Positions 63,587-64,000 of a stretch of 64,000 nucleotides of DNA are shown piece after piece. Origin of the DNA: Bacteroidia bacterium (lineage in GTDB: Bacteria; Bacteroidota; Bacteroidia; Bacteroidales; CAJPTX01); contig CAJPTC010000001.1 in NCBI GenBank assembly GCA_905373475.1, positions 186,001 to 250,000 on the forward strand, read 5' to 3'. Positions within the stretch are counted from its first letter, which is position 1; each line of letters starts with the position of its first letter. Made by a program: the position numbers and the translations under genes. The notes under the pieces are model-generated. The model did not search any database. It had not been told where the DNA came from and saw only the letters and a program-made list of their open reading frames with translations.

Positions 63587-64000
63587 CTAAGACGACAATG
63601 GTTTGGTGAAGGTAAACGTGCATGTTAATTGAGCGCGCGGATCATAGTCTACCGAGGTAGCATAAACGTCCGTTACCTGCTAATAAAAGTTACGTTCCGA
63701 TGCACGAATGTCTCGAGTGCGTTGTAAGAGCTCACGAAAATAACGATTACCACCTTGCTTTAGTCGGTCATCATCCATGGCAACCCCCTTTTGGATATAC
63801 TCGTGTAGCCGTTCCATAACCCAACGTCGGAAACGGGTTGCCACTTGCGATTGTACCCTATAGCCCAAGGCAACAATCATATCTAGGTTATAATGGTCTA
63901 GGTTCCGTTGCACACTCCCACTGCCTTTTTGGCGAACTAACAAGTATTTCTTGTGAGTTGCGTCGCTCTCCAATTCACCATCCTGATAGATGTTCTTGAT
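63587..64000 (-). pseudogene. RhuM-family gene broken by an in-frame amber codon (5' part outside window)
   Basis: The frame is open to the right window edge and reads IKNIYQDGELESDATHKKYL, NLDHYNLDMIVALGYRVQSQ and RRWVMERLHEYIQKG, as in RhuM-family proteins (Virulence_RhuM). After RASERNFY a TAG stands at 63680-63682, where the family has Gln. The frame goes on unbroken with QVTDVYATSVDYDPRAQLT, again family sequence, then loses similarity and stops at 63587. So a CAG-to-TAG change and a lost 3' end are both seen. RhuM proteins are common near defence and mobile genes; function unknown. Confidence 0.8.

Overview
The window reads as a chromosomal segment of a Bacteroidales bacterium, most like Porphyromonas or a close relative. 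The signs are four secreted proteins ending in a type IX secretion (T9SS) type A sorting domain, Bacteroidetes-type promoter boxes (TAnnTTTG) in front of several genes, few Shine-Dalgarno sites, and gene orders I know from this order of bacteria (purH-mreB-mreC-mreD-mrdA; zapA-6S RNA-rny). No tRNA, rRNA operon, CRISPR array or intact insertion sequence was seen.

Layout. 1-19.9 kb: two giant tandem paralogous T9SS cargo proteins (the first cut by the window edge, the second a 2997-residue subtilase) with a one-polypeptide restriction-modification gene on the opposite strand between them. The gaps are packed with palindromic REP-like repeats. 19.9-31.2 kb: core and signalling genes: an NfnAB/SudAB-type transhydrogenase pair, TrkA, a lipoprotein/barrel pair, RsmE, a response regulator with a degenerate receiver, a SiaC-like (DUF1987) protein, a GH16-fold protein without catalytic glutamates, NAD kinase and FtcD. 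31.2-33 kb: a Fic AMP-transferase gene behind a repeated palindromic operator and flanked by copies of one intergenic repeat. 33-40.6 kb: aldehyde dehydrogenase, a ZapB-like coiled coil, ZapA, 6S RNA, RNase Y and a second T9SS subtilase. 40.6-55.2 kb: a SLC13 transporter, PurH and the MreBCD/PBP2 elongasome operon, a coiled-coil lipoprotein, a leucine-rich-repeat T9SS protein, SufE, a SufT-like protein, QueG, an outer-membrane barrel and RNase R. 55.2-59.1 kb: an AT-richer defence and remnant island: a two-gene restriction-modification system with a nuclease I do not recognise, an IS30-family remnant, a TIR-domain gene whose 3' end is supplied by the IS terminus, and the tail of an AlbA_2-type regulator. 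59.1-64 kb: MenG/UbiE, small-type PurL, an LCM-family methyltransferase and a RhuM-family gene broken by an amber codon.

How it works together. The housekeeping genes cover cell shape and division (ZapA, MreBCD, PBP2), RNA turnover (RNase Y, RNase R, 6S RNA), purine and folate metabolism (PurH, PurL, FtcD), Fe-S chemistry (SufE, SufT-like, QueG) and redox balance (NfnAB-like, NAD kinase, MenG). The accessory genes fall into exported proteins routed through T9SS, and anti-phage or toxin-type genes (two restriction systems, Fic, TIR, RhuM), several of them decayed. The parts most worth a second look are the remnant island at 55.3-59.1 kb, the degenerate regulator/SiaC-like/GH16-like stretch at 25.9-28.4 kb, and the Fic cassette with its operator.
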